A stretch of 64,000 nt of DNA from Diphasiastrum complanatum. Taxonomy: Eukaryota; Streptophyta; Lycopodiopsida; Lycopodiales; Lycopodiaceae. The position numbers and the translations under genes were made by a program. Each line of letters starts with the position of its first letter. The first letter of the stretch is position 1. Positions 43,203 through 53,814 of this stretch are shown one piece after another. The notes beneath the pieces are model-generated. The model saw only the letters and a list, made by a program, of their open reading frames with translations, was not told the origin of the DNA and searched no databases. The DNA is taken from positions 36,199,648 through 36,263,647 of the forward strand of contig CM055101.1 in NCBI GenBank assembly GCA_029204225.1, given 5' to 3'.

Positions 43203-43879
43203 AGTTCAGCACTGGAATGTCGCAAAGTAACTAGTTGGTGAATTGCTTCAAGGTTTGCTCAATCACTCTGATGTTCCAACCTTTTTTTTTTTTTTTTTTT
43301 TTTTCTGGGAGATGGAAAAGAAGAAGAAGAGAAGAGAATCGGTAAATGGTGGATCACTATGGATGAAAATAGATACAGAAATGGATTTATCTAACAGAGA
43401 TGGAGATAGAAGATGGAATAGAGATGGGACAGAAGAATGATGGATGGATAGTGGTTGATGTGGAGGGACTGATCGGCTTGATCTGAGGTTCATTTACTTG
43501 ATTTAGTCCCGGGATGTTGGATCTTGATGGATAATGTGAGTTTCAGTTGGCTAATAGTGTGATTTTAGCCCTTTTTCTTGGTTTTTTATGGTTTTTTTTT
43601 TTGTTGATATTTCTTCAGATATGAGTGAATCAAACCTTTAGACTTCCTACAGTAGCTGTATCTGGACCATTTCTAGACAATGTGAGTTTTGCAAGAGTTC
43701 TTGATGGACAGATTTGTCAGGATCTTGAAAAAACTCAGTGTTTTGGCACGTTTTCTTAGATATTTCAAACTCTAACCATTGGATCTTCACAAAAATTTCA
43801 CAATAGCCAGATCTAGGTTAGATCTATCTATAAAACTCTTTGCCAAGGTTACTTCCTAGCATATCTCAAAAAATCATGG

Positions 43880-44470
43880 AAAAAGTGCATTTTTTTGAGG
43901 TTTTTTTGCAAAATTTTAAGAGTTTTTGGGAATAAACCCTCGCATACTGGTATGCACTTGTATCTGAGTCAGATTCACGTGCTCACCAAGCTACGAGAGC
44001 TACTTCTCAAGAAAACTCAGAAAATCTTGAAAAAAGTGTTTTTGGGGGGTTTTTTTTGCAAAATTTTAAGATTTTCTGGGAATAAACCCTTGCAGACTGG
44101 TATGCACTTGTATCTGAGTTAGTTCACCTGCTCACCTCAAGAAAACTCAAAAAATCTTAAAAAAGTGCATTTTTGGAGGGTTTTTCACAAAAATTTAAGA
44201 TTTTTTTGGGAGTGGACCCTCGTAGACTGGTATGAACTTGTATTTGAGTCAGATTCACCTGCTCACCAAGCTACGAGAGTTACTTCTCAAGGAAACTCAA
44301 AAAATCTTGAAACAAGTGCATTTTTTGGGGTTTTTTTGGTCAAATTTTGAGATTTTCTTGGAACTAATCTTCGTAGGCTGGTATGTGCTCGTATCTAAGT
44401 CAGATCCACCTAATTACCAAGCTGCAAGAGTTACTTCCCATGAAATCTCAAAAATTTGCTATCTGAGAAG
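43880..44470. repeat. Tandem repeats of about 150 bp in the gag-only element leader
   Basis: CTGGTATG marks units at 43947, 44097, 44227 and 44378 (spacings 150, 130, 151). Units share GCAAAATTTTAAGA, CTCAAGAAAACTCA and AAAATCTTGAAA. The 130-bp unit lacks the CCAAGCTACGAGAG segment. Confidence 0.8.
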
Positions 44471-45115
44471 GTTCTAGGCCGCTTTTTGCTCTTGGGAACC
44501 TTCACAGGGGCACTTTCTTTGGGATCTAACTCTTGCAGACTTCTCTGTGTCCTTGTCTCAGTGAGACGGAACTTCAAAGAGCTTTGCGAAGGTTAGTTTT
44601 GAGTTTTGAAAAAAAAAATTGATTTTTACAAGGGATTTTTGAATTTTTATGGGGTTTTCTTTGTTTTTTCAAAATCTATTGGAAAGTAACCTTTGCAAGC
44701 TTCTATGTAGGTCTGGGACAGTACCCTAGAGCTGCTGCCAGTCATGCGAAGGTTAGTTCTTGCTGGTTCTTGAGAAATCAAAATATGATGAGATTTTGTC
44801 TCTCTTTTTCCCTCCAAAAATAGATTTTGAGTGTTTTTTTGAATTTTTATGGGGTTTTTTGGATTATTGAAAGGGATTGGGTGCTTGGATCTGATCCTCC
44901 CACCTCACAATCTCTTGCCACAATACATTCAAACAAAAAATCACAAAAAATGGCAAAAACTAACACTATTCCATGCTAACTACCCCAAAATTTTGATTTT
45001 TAGATGAAAAAGAATGGTGAGAGAGAAGAAGAGAGAGAGAAAAAAAAAGAGAGAAAGAGAGTAAGAAAGCTATGCGGTGAAACGAGTGTGTGGCGCTCCC
45101 CGACAATGGTGCCAC

Positions 45116-45221
45116 TGTTGTGTCGTCGATGTAGCATAGGGGTCCGTCGCTAGGAGCGGCAACCTCGCCTTCACCTGCATAGCAAGAAGAGAGAGGGAGA
45201 GGAGAGAGAGGAGAAAGAGAG

Positions 45222-45265
<44 letters not shown>

Positions 45266-45347
45266 AGAACGCCTAGGTCGAGAAAGGCTTTGGGGGCTCG
45301 AGCGCCTACCCAAAGCTATTTTATCCCAAGGTAGGGAGAGAGGGAGA

Positions 45348-45378
<31 letters not shown>

Positions 45379-45499
45379 GGATGGAGATGGAGAAATCAAG
45401 AGAGTTTTATTATGAAAAAGATGGAAGATGCTACAATACAAAGGAAATGGCTCTCTCTTATAGATTTTAGAGGTGAGCCTCCTTCACTCTCATTGGCCA
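45116..45499 (-). repeat. 5' LTR of the gag-only Gypsy element
   Basis: It starts TGTTGTGTCGTCGATG, as does 41191-41555. A (GA)n expansion at about 45221-45260 makes it some 20 bp longer. The primer site lies directly inside. Confidence 0.8.
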
Positions 45500-46273
45500 C
45501 TTGGTGAATGTCTAGCTTTATAGACTATAAAATATCAAACATTGTAGGGCTGGTGGGTGCCTTTTTGAGTGTTGTGTAGGGTTGGTGGTTGCCTTTTTGT
45601 GTGTTGTGTAGATCCTCTAGAAAGCTCAATTTCTTATGATATCGTGAATTCAATTGAGAGATTATTAGGAGAAATGCTTATAATCACAACCATCTCCATA
45701 TGATGCTCACCGTATGAAGATTTTTCGAGGAATCTTGTGCTTAAATTTAATAAAAACCAGTATTCCATGAATATTTATCCACCTTTTCATGGCTATGAGA
45801 GGGAAAACATACATATATACAATTCATAAATTGAAGAGTGTGGTAGGAACATAAAAATCTCAAAAATACATGTATCATGTTCATGATAAGATACATAATA
45901 GAGCTTCATAAATGGAGCAATGGAATACTCCATAGTGCTAGATAATCCAAACTTGATATAACACTAGCATATTTAACTTTATGCTCTTACATGTTTCAAA
46001 ATATGAAGTAATCTAATGTAGATATCATTTACCACCTAAGCCGTTTAGGATGGAAGACAAAGTTCCAAGCTTTATCCCAAAATATCAAGGTGAAGAGTAC
46101 CGAGGAAAATCCAATAGCTAAACCCAAATAGAATCCAGGCATTGACACAACCTCAAAAAATTTATTGTCTTCATGTCACAAAGGGTTGGAGGGATGAATT
46201 GAAGTTGTGTTTTGAGAACATGAAATCTTCAAAGGAAATCCACAAAGATCGAAATTCCCTGGCAAATAAGAAT

Positions 46274-47100
46274 TGTGAGAAATTGGCAAAAATCTAGCTT
46301 GGTATTTTTTATGATAGAAGTTTGTAAGTGAATCTCACATGTGTGGAGGATGTTCCCACGTGTGGAGAATTGTAAAGTAAATCAAAATGTTTGATATAGG
46401 GGTCTCATAGAATTTCATAGTCAAGCATTTAGGTGTAGGATGTTGATAGGGTCAAATTTGGCATAGATGGCAAATTATCCATTTCCACTTGTAATGCCAC
46501 TATTGAGCCAAAATAGAGTAGGAGGCCAAACTTGTGCCAATTAGAGTGTAGACAAGTGTAGTGCTTTTGTTTGATGAAGTTTAAGAGGTCCAATAGGATT
46601 TAGAGGTGGAACCTTGTGAGGTCCAATAGGAAATTGAGGTGTGCTTGAATATAGTCCAATAGAATTTAGAGGTGCATGGATCAATGGTCCAATAGGATTA
46701 AGAGGTGGCAAAGTGTGATCCAATCATAGTTAATCATAGTGGTAGCTCATGAATCTATTAGTATCATTGTACTCCTCATTTTGGATCTAATTGATTTGGT
46801 GATTTCATGGATTTTGTGAGTTATTGGATTTCTAGCTTTCTCTCTCTACCCGAGAGCTCATGATGCATTTTCTCTCTCTACCCAAGGAGAGCAGCTTGTT
46901 TTTACTTAGATTATTTTTTGAATACTTCCTACACGTGTGAGTGAGAGTTGGAAGTGATTGAATGCATGTAGTAGTGTGTTTTTGCCATAGGATCTAAGAT
47001 TGATCTTGAATCTCAATCTAGTCTTGATCTTGGTGCATCTACACACCTTAGGAGATCACAAGTACATGTAGTGGACAGTCCACACGTGTGAAATTCAACA
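46274..47100 (+). repeat. Copia 5' LTR
   Basis: This is the direct-repeat partner of 50562-51388. It contains an internal repeat of GTCCAATAG(A/G)ATTTAGAGGT-type units (about 46585-46705) and ends directly before the primer site at 47101. Confidence 0.9.
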
Positions 47101-47858
47101 TGGTATCAGAGCCTACCTAAGGTTACCATGCATTTTGATCCATCTAAGTGAAAATTTTTTCATCAATCTTGAGCTAGAAGTTGTCAAGGCCCATTTTCCT
47201 AGCTATCTTGTTCAATTTTGGATCAAAAGAGATCAAAAGGACATTGATTGGGTCTGACCTGGTACTGTACGGAATCAGGTGCTCAGACACGTGTGAGGAA
47301 CATCCAATTTCAGTTTGGGAGTTCTCTTTCATGTTTGATCCAAAAATCTTGCTAGATAGCTTGTTTTGAAGCTATTTTTGTCTAGTTTCTGATGCAACCA
47401 GTTTCATTCCATTTGGTTGAGCCAATCGAAAGTTATAAGCTTTTGAAAAGGGTTAGGTAGGGCACCTAGACCTGGGTGGACACATTTGGTTTGGTCAAGA
47501 GATTGCTTGTTTGATCCAAAATCACAATTGAATGCTTACCAATCTCATCTATATGTGATCTAGGCACTGTTTTGAGATCTTAGCCATTTTGTTTAATGCA
47601 ATATCATTGTATTTGAGTCAAATTTGGTTTCTTAGTGTATTTCACACGTGCTAAGAGTGTTTGATCCTAACTTTGCCCATACTCCATCATTTGATGTGAA
47701 GTAGATCTAGTTTTGGAGAGATTGAGATAGCTAGTGAGAATCATCTCACAGTTTGTTGCAAGATCTTGCATAGGAGATGGTAGCACACCATTATTGGATC
47801 CTATAGTGAGAGAGAAGCAACATTTTTTATTCATCACTTTTATTTATCTCCACTTTAC

Positions 47859-48740
47859 ATGACTTCAATGAGTTCATACTTGTTGCAACCAAGTGACAGG
47901 TTGTCTACTTCCAATTATTCAATATGGAAGTTGAGGATGGAGTCCATCTTGATACTCCAAGATGTAATGGACATTGTACTTGGGATTGAGGAGGAGCCTC
48001 AAGTCCTTCAAGAAGTACAAAAATACAAGAAGAGGGCTAGGATGGCTCTCCACTACATTAAGATGAATGTCTCTAATGAGATATTGAGGGAGATTGGTGA
48101 TTGTTCTACATCCAAGGAAGCTTGGGATTATCTCAAGTCCATCTATGAGGCTAAGAACACCTCTAGGCTCCTCACTCTTAGAAATCAAATATTCCAAAGT
48201 AGTCAAAAGAGTGATGAGAGTGCATCTAATTATGTTTTCAGAGTCAAGGATATTCATAGGGAGCTTGCATGTATTGGTGAATCAATCAATCAAAGTGAGC
48301 TAGTCCAAGTCATTCTCAATGGCTTGAGAGATGAATATGACAACCTTGTCCAATCCTACGCCATTAAGGAGGAGCTACCAAGTTTGGAGGCCCTTCAAAT
48401 TGTGCTTATTTTTGAAGAATCAAGACAAGAGTACAAACTCTTGAGGATGGACAAGCTATCACTCAATCATGATGATGGCAAAGTTCTATTTGCCAAGCAC
48501 AAAGAGAGGAGTAAGAAGCAACACCATCACTTCTCTAGTGACAAAGCTAAAGACCAAGATGAAGAGGAGGAGGAGGATACCTATCATGCTTCTACTTCAA
48601 ATCTCAAGAAGAAGAAGATCAAGTGCTTTTATTGTGGCAAGAAAGGCCATTATGCCACCAATTGCTTCAAGAAGAAGAATCAACTCAATCAAGCCAACAT
48701 CACCAATGAGAAAGAAGACTATATTGCAAGTGATGGATAA
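47859..48740 (+). CDS. Copia gag (non-autonomous element)
   Basis: The gag protein packages element RNA. The 293-residue ORF is intact: a UBN2-type domain from YSIWKLRMESILILQDVMDIV through CSTSKEAWDYLKSIYE to NGLRDEYDNLVQ, a Lys/Asp/Glu-rich linker and a standard CX2CX4HX4C knuckle (CFYCGKKGHYATNC). Start MTSMSSYLLQPSDRLS is the usual Copia opening. A TAA ends it 9 bp before the protease start in the same frame, so gag-pol was once a single frame. Of all the retroelements here this is the best preserved gag. Confidence 0.9.
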   Translation: MTSMSSYLLQPSDRLSTSNYSIWKLRMESILILQDVMDIVLGIEEEPQVLQEVQKYKKRARMALHYIKMNVSNEILREIGDCSTSKEAWDYLKSIYEAKNTSRLLTLRNQIFQSSQKSDESASNYVFRVKDIHRELACIGESINQSELVQVILNGLRDEYDNLVQSYAIKEELPSLEALQIVLIFEESRQEYKLLRMDKLSLNHDDGKVLFAKHKERSKKQHHHFSSDKAKDQDEEEEEDTYHASTSNLKKKKIKCFYCGKKGHYATNCFKKKNQLNQANITNEKEDYIASDG

Positions 48741-48749
48741 GGCTCTCTT

Positions 48750-49625
48750 ATGGCATCAAGCTTCTTCTCTTCCACCTTCAACAAGGATGACTCATGGTAT
48801 ATTGATAGTGGAGCATCTTCACATATGTGTGGCTCCAAGCACTTTTTTTCATCTATTTTGCCTTATGATGGAGTCAAGAAGACCATATACTTTGCAAGTA
48901 AGCATGAGTGCAATATTGAAGGAGTAGGGATTATTCCCTTGAAGCTTGCATCTTCTAAAGATCTCTTTCTCAACAATGTCCTTTTTGTCCCAAAGCTTAC
49001 AAAGAACATCTTAAGTGTTGGCCAACTTCTTGATAGTGGCTTTGATGTCAATTTCAATATTGACAATTGTGTGATTAAGAAGGATGGTGAGATCCTTGCA
49101 TATGGATCAAGATTTGAAGGCATCTACAAATTGGATCCAAGTGAGAGTGCAAACTCTCTTGATGTTTCTTATATGTCCAATATCTCAAAGGAGGATGATC
49201 ACACAAGATGCACATTTCTTCTCTCTTCAAGTATTATGGTGTATGATTATTCCTTATTATTCAAAGCATATGTTGAGAAGAAATTCTCATTGAAGATCAA
49301 AGCTTTGAGGAGTATTGGAGCTCTTGAAGGAATAGCACCATATGAAGTTTTATTCAAGATGAAGCCTAAGGTTGATCACCTTAGTGAACTTGGTAGTGCT
49401 TGCTTTGCACATATTTCCTTGGAAACAAGAAGGAAGGATGATCTAAGCTCATGGATCATGATTGGATACTCATCCATCAAGGAGGCCTTTAGTGTCTTTA
49501 CACTCTCTATTTCAAAAGTGATTGTGAATAGAGATGTCACATTGCATGAAGATTCAATCTTGGAAGTGGCCGAGATCAAGGCTTCCCAAGAAGCATCACA
49601 AGTTATCCTTTTTGAAGGTATTTAA
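48750..49625 (+). CDS. Copia protease with truncated integrase
   Basis: The protease starts WYIDSGASSHMCG (catalytic DSGA intact) and runs to LLDSGFDVNFN and IYKLDPSES. The next part should be the integrase zinc domain and core, but only short scraps remain (VEKKFSLKIKALRS, then EGIAPYEVLFKMKPKVDHL and CFAHISLETRRKDDLSSW). The catalytic D-D-E residues are gone, lost in an internal deletion around 49310. The frame stays open across the deletion to TAA at 49623-49625. Confidence 0.8.
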   Translation: MASSFFSSTFNKDDSWYIDSGASSHMCGSKHFFSSILPYDGVKKTIYFASKHECNIEGVGIIPLKLASSKDLFLNNVLFVPKLTKNILSVGQLLDSGFDVNFNIDNCVIKKDGEILAYGSRFEGIYKLDPSESANSLDVSYMSNISKEDDHTRCTFLLSSSIMVYDYSLLFKAYVEKKFSLKIKALRSIGALEGIAPYEVLFKMKPKVDHLSELGSACFAHISLETRRKDDLSSWIMIGYSSIKEAFSVFTLSISKVIVNRDVTLHEDSILEVAEIKASQEASQVILFEGI

Positions 49626-49628
49626 GCT

Positions 49629-50435
49629 ATGATGGGGCCAATGTGTGAGGAGGAGTTTCTTCTTCATATGATTTCAAGAAGATCTTCAAGATGCATGGCC
49701 AAGTCTTTATGGCTCACCTTACATGGCAAAGAGGGGCATCTTTCATGTTGTATCTACTACAACACATTCATATATGCTTCTCTTCCTTTGCTTGAAATGT
49801 TATCTTGCTTCATTGAATTTTCTGGATCTCAAAGTTCAAGAAAAGCTATACTAGTTTTGTATGATGCTTATGGTATGGACATGTTTCTTGTCATTATTGA
49901 CTTAGATGTGTTTCCAATACTTTTTGAAAGCAAGATATTGTATTGTCAAAAGTATGCTCTTGGTTCTAGTAAGAACAAGATTGAGCTTGGTACTCACTTT
50001 TTTGAAAATCATGTTTTCACATGTTTTGAGGCAAATTGTAAACTCCTCTTGAGATTAAGTGAAGCATCCAAAGTGGACACTTACATCCTTGAGAGAGTAA
50101 CTATCCTAAAAAAGATCAAGATAGTCTTTGATATCAAGATTAGATCCATCATGGATATAGTTCATTATATGTGGACTAGTCAAGCTAGAAAGCATAATCT
50201 TGATAATCATCATTGTTTCACATCTTATGATCTTGATCTCCATGATCTTTATGAGGCTTGGAAGCCTCAAATTTCTCTATTTATGGTGCATCAATCATGC
50301 AAGTGGAACTTTCAAGGCAAAGATCATCATCAAGCATGGAGGAAGCCCATGATAATAGTGGCATATTGGTGGAGCACTCTTCAAAGGCATTGGCAAGAGA
50401 TCTCTACCAAAGAGATCTTATCATGGATATGGTGA
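49629..50435 (+). CDS. Unidentified 268-residue ORF in the place of Copia RT/RNase H
   Basis: I do not recognise this protein. It begins MMGPMCEEEFLLHMISRRSS, immediately after the stop of the protease ORF and in the same frame, and ends HWQEISTKEILSWIW 126 bp before the 3' LTR. It has no YVDD, no RT finger motifs, no RNase H DED pattern and no ADIFTK-type end. It is hydrophobic in its first half (LPLLEMLSCFIEF, AILVLYDAYGMDMFLVIIDLDVFPILF), with mixed charged and aromatic residues later (HHCFTSYDLDLHDLYEAW). It may be a captured host fragment or pol decayed beyond recognition but kept open by chance. Confidence 0.5.
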   Translation: MMGPMCEEEFLLHMISRRSSRCMAKSLWLTLHGKEGHLSCCIYYNTFIYASLPLLEMLSCFIEFSGSQSSRKAILVLYDAYGMDMFLVIIDLDVFPILFESKILYCQKYALGSSKNKIELGTHFFENHVFTCFEANCKLLLRLSEASKVDTYILERVTILKKIKIVFDIKIRSIMDIVHYMWTSQARKHNLDNHHCFTSYDLDLHDLYEAWKPQISLFMVHQSCKWNFQGKDHHQAWRKPMIIVAYWWSTLQRHWQEISTKEILSWIW

Positions 50436-50561
50436 GGGTGCTGCTATGATGGATCCCTTGGCTGATCTTCACCTCTTATGCATACCAAAGGATCCACTCA
50501 AAAAGATTTACAAACTTCTCAAGTGATCTAGTACCTTTCCAAGCTATTTTTTGAGGAGGAT

Positions 50562-51388
50562 TGCGAGAAATTGGCAAAAATCTAGCTTGGTATTTTTTAT
50601 GATAGAAGTTTGTAAGTGAATCTCACATGTGTGGAGGATGTTCCCACGTGTGGAGAATTTTAAAGTAAATCAAAATGTTTGATATAGGGGTCTCATAGAA
50701 TTTCATAGTCAAGCATTTAGGTGTAGGATGTTGATAGGGTCAAATTTGGCATAGATGGCAAATTATCCATTTCCACTTGTAATGCCACTATTGAGCCAAA
50801 ATAGAGTAGGAGGCCAAACTTGTGCCAATTAGAGTGTAGACAAGTGTAATGCTTTTGTTTGATGAAGTTTAAGAGGTCCAATAGGATTTAGAGGTGGAAC
50901 CTTGTGAGGTCCAATAGGAAATTGAGGTGTGCTTGAATATAGTCCAATAGAATTTAGAGGTGCATGGATCAATGGTCCAATAGGATTAAGAGGTGGCAAA
51001 GTGTGATCCAATCATAGTTAAGCATAGTGGTAGCTCATGAATCTATTAGTATCATTGTACTCCTCATTTTGGATCTAATTGATTTGGTGATTTCATGGAT
51101 TTTGTGAGTTATTGGATTTCTAGCTTTTTCTCTCTACCCGAGAGCTCATGATGCATTTTCTCTCTCTACCCGAGGAGAGGAGCTTTTTTTTACTTCGATT
51201 ATTTTTTGAATACTTCCTACATGTGTGAGTGAGAGTTGGAAGTGATTGAATGCATGTAGTAGTGTGTTTTTGCCATAGGATCTAAGATTGATCTTGAATC
51301 TCAATCTAGTCTTGATCTTGGTGCATCTACACACCTTAGGAGATCACAAGTACATGTAGTGGACAGTCCACACGTGTGAAATTCAACA
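50562..51388 (+). repeat. Copia 3' LTR
   Basis: Starts TGCGAGAAATTGG after a purine-rich tract and ends at 51388, followed by the AGAAT target duplication. Confidence 0.9.
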
Positions 51389-53129
51389 AGAATCTATACC
51401 AAAGGAATCAAATTGAGAACTTCTAGGAATTGAACTTGATAAGTTGTTTCTCGAAAGAGACAATGTACCCAAATTATTCAATTGTGTAAGAGTTGTTGGA
51501 ATTTCACCTGAAAGTTGATTGCTAGAAAGATATAATGATTCTAATTCTGATAGTTCTCCAAGATTTGGAGGTAACTCACCATGCAAAACATTGTGAGACA
51601 AAATCAAGTACTTCAAACCCACCAACTTACCAAGATTTGTAGGGATGGTTCCATTGAGATTGTTTTTTGATAAGTCAATGTAGGTCATTGTCTTTAAAAT
51701 GTACGTATAGGATATACCATGATCTCCTCTAGGATATAAAATGATTTGGAATTGAAGTGTACTTGAACCTACCAGTAGTGAATTGTTTGAATTCTCCTTC
51801 ACTTTGAAGCTTTGTAACCCAGTTAGGTTGTTAGGAATTTCGCCTGAGAAACTATTGTTTGACAAATCAAGTAGTTATAGTTGTTGTAGATTCCCAATCC
51901 AAGGTGGACTAAAACCTTTAATTTTATTGTTAGCCAAACGGAGTACACACAAGCTTTGCAAGCTTGAATAATTGACCAATTGAGTAGGTAAACTACCACT
52001 CAATTTATTGCTACTAAAATCCAAGAGAACAAGACTTGCGCAAGAAGCCAAAGATGATGAAATACCTCCAGTGAGTTCATCTTTGTGTATTGAAAATACC
52101 TGAAGGGAATTGAGCTGATCGAAATCAAGTAGTATGGGTCCAGAGATAGCAAATTGTTGCCTAGATCCAGATACTCCAAAAGTGTGCAATTAACCAACGT
52201 CAAAGGAATGTTACCACTCACATTGTTTGAGCTCATAAACAGATATCGTAGTTGCATTAACCTTCCCAAATGCATGGGTATGTCACCTGTACACATTGCA
52301 CATAGGCATGTCAAAAAACACCATGATAATTCAAAGGAACCAATATCCTAAGTCACTCCTTCATGATCATTCATTATGTATTGACATGTTTCTTCACAAC
52401 TTACAAAATTTCAAGGTAAATTAAAATTCAATTGGCACCATACCTAGTAGTTGGTTGTTGGCAAGATTAACATATTGCAAAGATGTGCAATTTTCCAAAG
52501 ATTTTGGGATGTTTCCACTGAGATTGTTTTGACTCAAATCCAAAGTAACCAACTGGTACATCATTCCCAAGTTTAAGGGTATGTGACCTAAACATAACAC
52601 ACATGATTATAATTTTCAAAAGCAATCCATTGTAGTCTTATAAATGTTATAATCAAGAATAAAAACTCACCATTTTAAAAGATACATGTAATTTACAAAG
52701 CATAGATAAATTTTATTTGTGATTGTTGGTGTTAAATGACATACTTTTTGATTGACTAACATGGAACAATTTTACAAACCTATCATCATTTCTATACATT
52801 AACATCAATGTATTGAAATAAATATTTTTTTTACATTGATGTATCAAAGCCAATATATATTGGAATCTTAAGTTGCAATCATAACTACAACTTCACTTTA
52901 CTTGTTTCCAAACAATAGATGCAAATGAAACATATAAAATATTCATTTATTTTCAAACTCAAATAGCATTCTACCTGTCAGTTTGTTGTTGTTAAGCCAC
53001 AAACTCACCAAAGAAGTGCAATTCCCCAATGAGGTAGGGATGTTGTCTGTAAGGTTATTCCCATTCAAATCCAAATAGTTCAAGCTCTTCAATGTTTTCA
53101 AATTGATAGGTATGTGACCTGAACATCAA

Positions 53130-53810
53130 CCATTGCACATTAGTAGTTGACATAATACATGTATAATTTTGAATGCCTATATTTTTAGAATGTGTACTTT
53201 GAATACAATATGTTGCCATTGGCACTTAGCTCGTAAAGGTTAATCCATCACATTCCAATGACACAATATCACATTGATCAAAATGATTAGTCATTTATCC
53301 TCGTAGTATAAACACCATCACTATTGTATGTGCTTAACATTGTAAGAGTTTTGGCATTTTTAATCTAAATCATATGAGAATTAGTGATGTAGCCAAAGCG
53401 TAAGAATAAATTACTCTGTTGGAGATAGTCCAATCACACATTTTTTTAATTGTATATTGTTAAGCCACAGAACAAAAAGTAGTATACAATCTAGCAAAGA
53501 AAAAAAAAACACAATAAAATTGTGATGCAAAATATATGAAAATGCATAATTTAATAAATTCGCTATTCAAATCCATGTCATCAAATGTGAAGTTTGTAGG
53601 TGATCTATATAAACATATGAAACTTAATTATCTCAAGACATCTCCCAAGGTTATATTTCTTTGGTTTTTGATCAATCCAATTTCTAGAGTATTTGTCCCT
53701 TGTTCTACACAATTTTTTATCTTTGCAATAATAAGGTATCAAATTGTGAATGCCACTTAGTTCATTAGAGAAAATCTGAGCCATGTATAAAATAGTCTAT
53801 GGTTCATAAA
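53130..53810. other. No gene recognised upstream of the LRR exons
   Basis: AT-rich sequence without LRR motifs; probably intron of the LRR pseudogene, whose 5' exons are missing. Confidence 0.4.
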
Positions 53811-53814
53811 AAAA

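Larger units (their letters stand above)
41191..45499 (-). mobile_element. Gag-only Gypsy-type element with two LTRs (non-autonomous)
   Basis: LTRs at 41191-41555 and 45116-45499 are close direct repeats with GA-rich tracts. On the minus strand the right LTR is followed by TGGCACCATTGTCGGGGAG (from 45114), close to the tRNA-Asp-type primer site of Athila/Tat Gypsy elements. The 3.5-kb interior carries a gag-like capsid and two zinc knuckles (43202-41688, several frames) and a leader with 150-bp tandem repeats, but no protease, RT, RNase H or integrase motif on either strand. No 5-bp target duplication could be matched. It must depend on proteins from another element. Confidence 0.7.
46274..51388 (+). 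mobile_element. Non-autonomous Copia with 827-bp LTRs and AGAAT target duplication
   Basis: LTRs 46274-47100 and 50562-51388 are each 827 bp, start TG and end CACACGTGTGAAATTCAACA. By eye they differ at about ten positions. The target duplication AGAAT is perfect (46269-46273 and 51389-51393). The primer site TGGTATCAGAGCC begins at 47101, and TTTTGAGGAGGA precedes the 3' LTR. Inside are gag, protease plus integrase scraps, and an unidentified ORF, all in one frame with two stops; integrase core, RT and RNase H are absent. The element lies antisense within the LRR pseudogene. Confidence 0.9.
46029..53118 (-). pseudogene. LRR receptor-like protein pseudogene split by a Copia insertion
   Basis: LRR receptor-like proteins are plasma-membrane sensors with an extracellular LRR domain and no kinase. 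On the minus strand, exons 53118-52975 and 52587-52444 are each exactly 144 bp and encode two LRRs (LNYLDLNGNNLTDNIP, LVTLDLSQNNLSGNIP). A terminal exon from 52286 carries more LRRs, an island-like interruption, four more LRRs and FDSFGIDS. After the insertion the frame resumes at 46268 with YLPGNFDLCGFPL, then an acidic stretch, a membrane segment (FYLGLAIGFSSVLFTLIFW) and a short basic tail ending at 46029. Faults: a frameshift near 52150 in TCTCTGG, a stop after NLQQL near 51877, a TGA after PSNPL, and the 5.1-kb insertion. No signal peptide or 5' exon was found. Confidence 0.85.

Noticed and set aside
44966-45313. Ser/Leu-rich minus-strand ORF
   Set aside because: It is a translation of the GA-rich LTR and has no protein similarity.
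46541-46723. 60-residue Pro/Leu/His-rich minus-strand ORF present identically at 50829-51011
   Set aside because: It lies inside both LTRs and derives from their GTCCAATAG repeats, antisense to the element; the duplication is the LTR pair, not a gene family.
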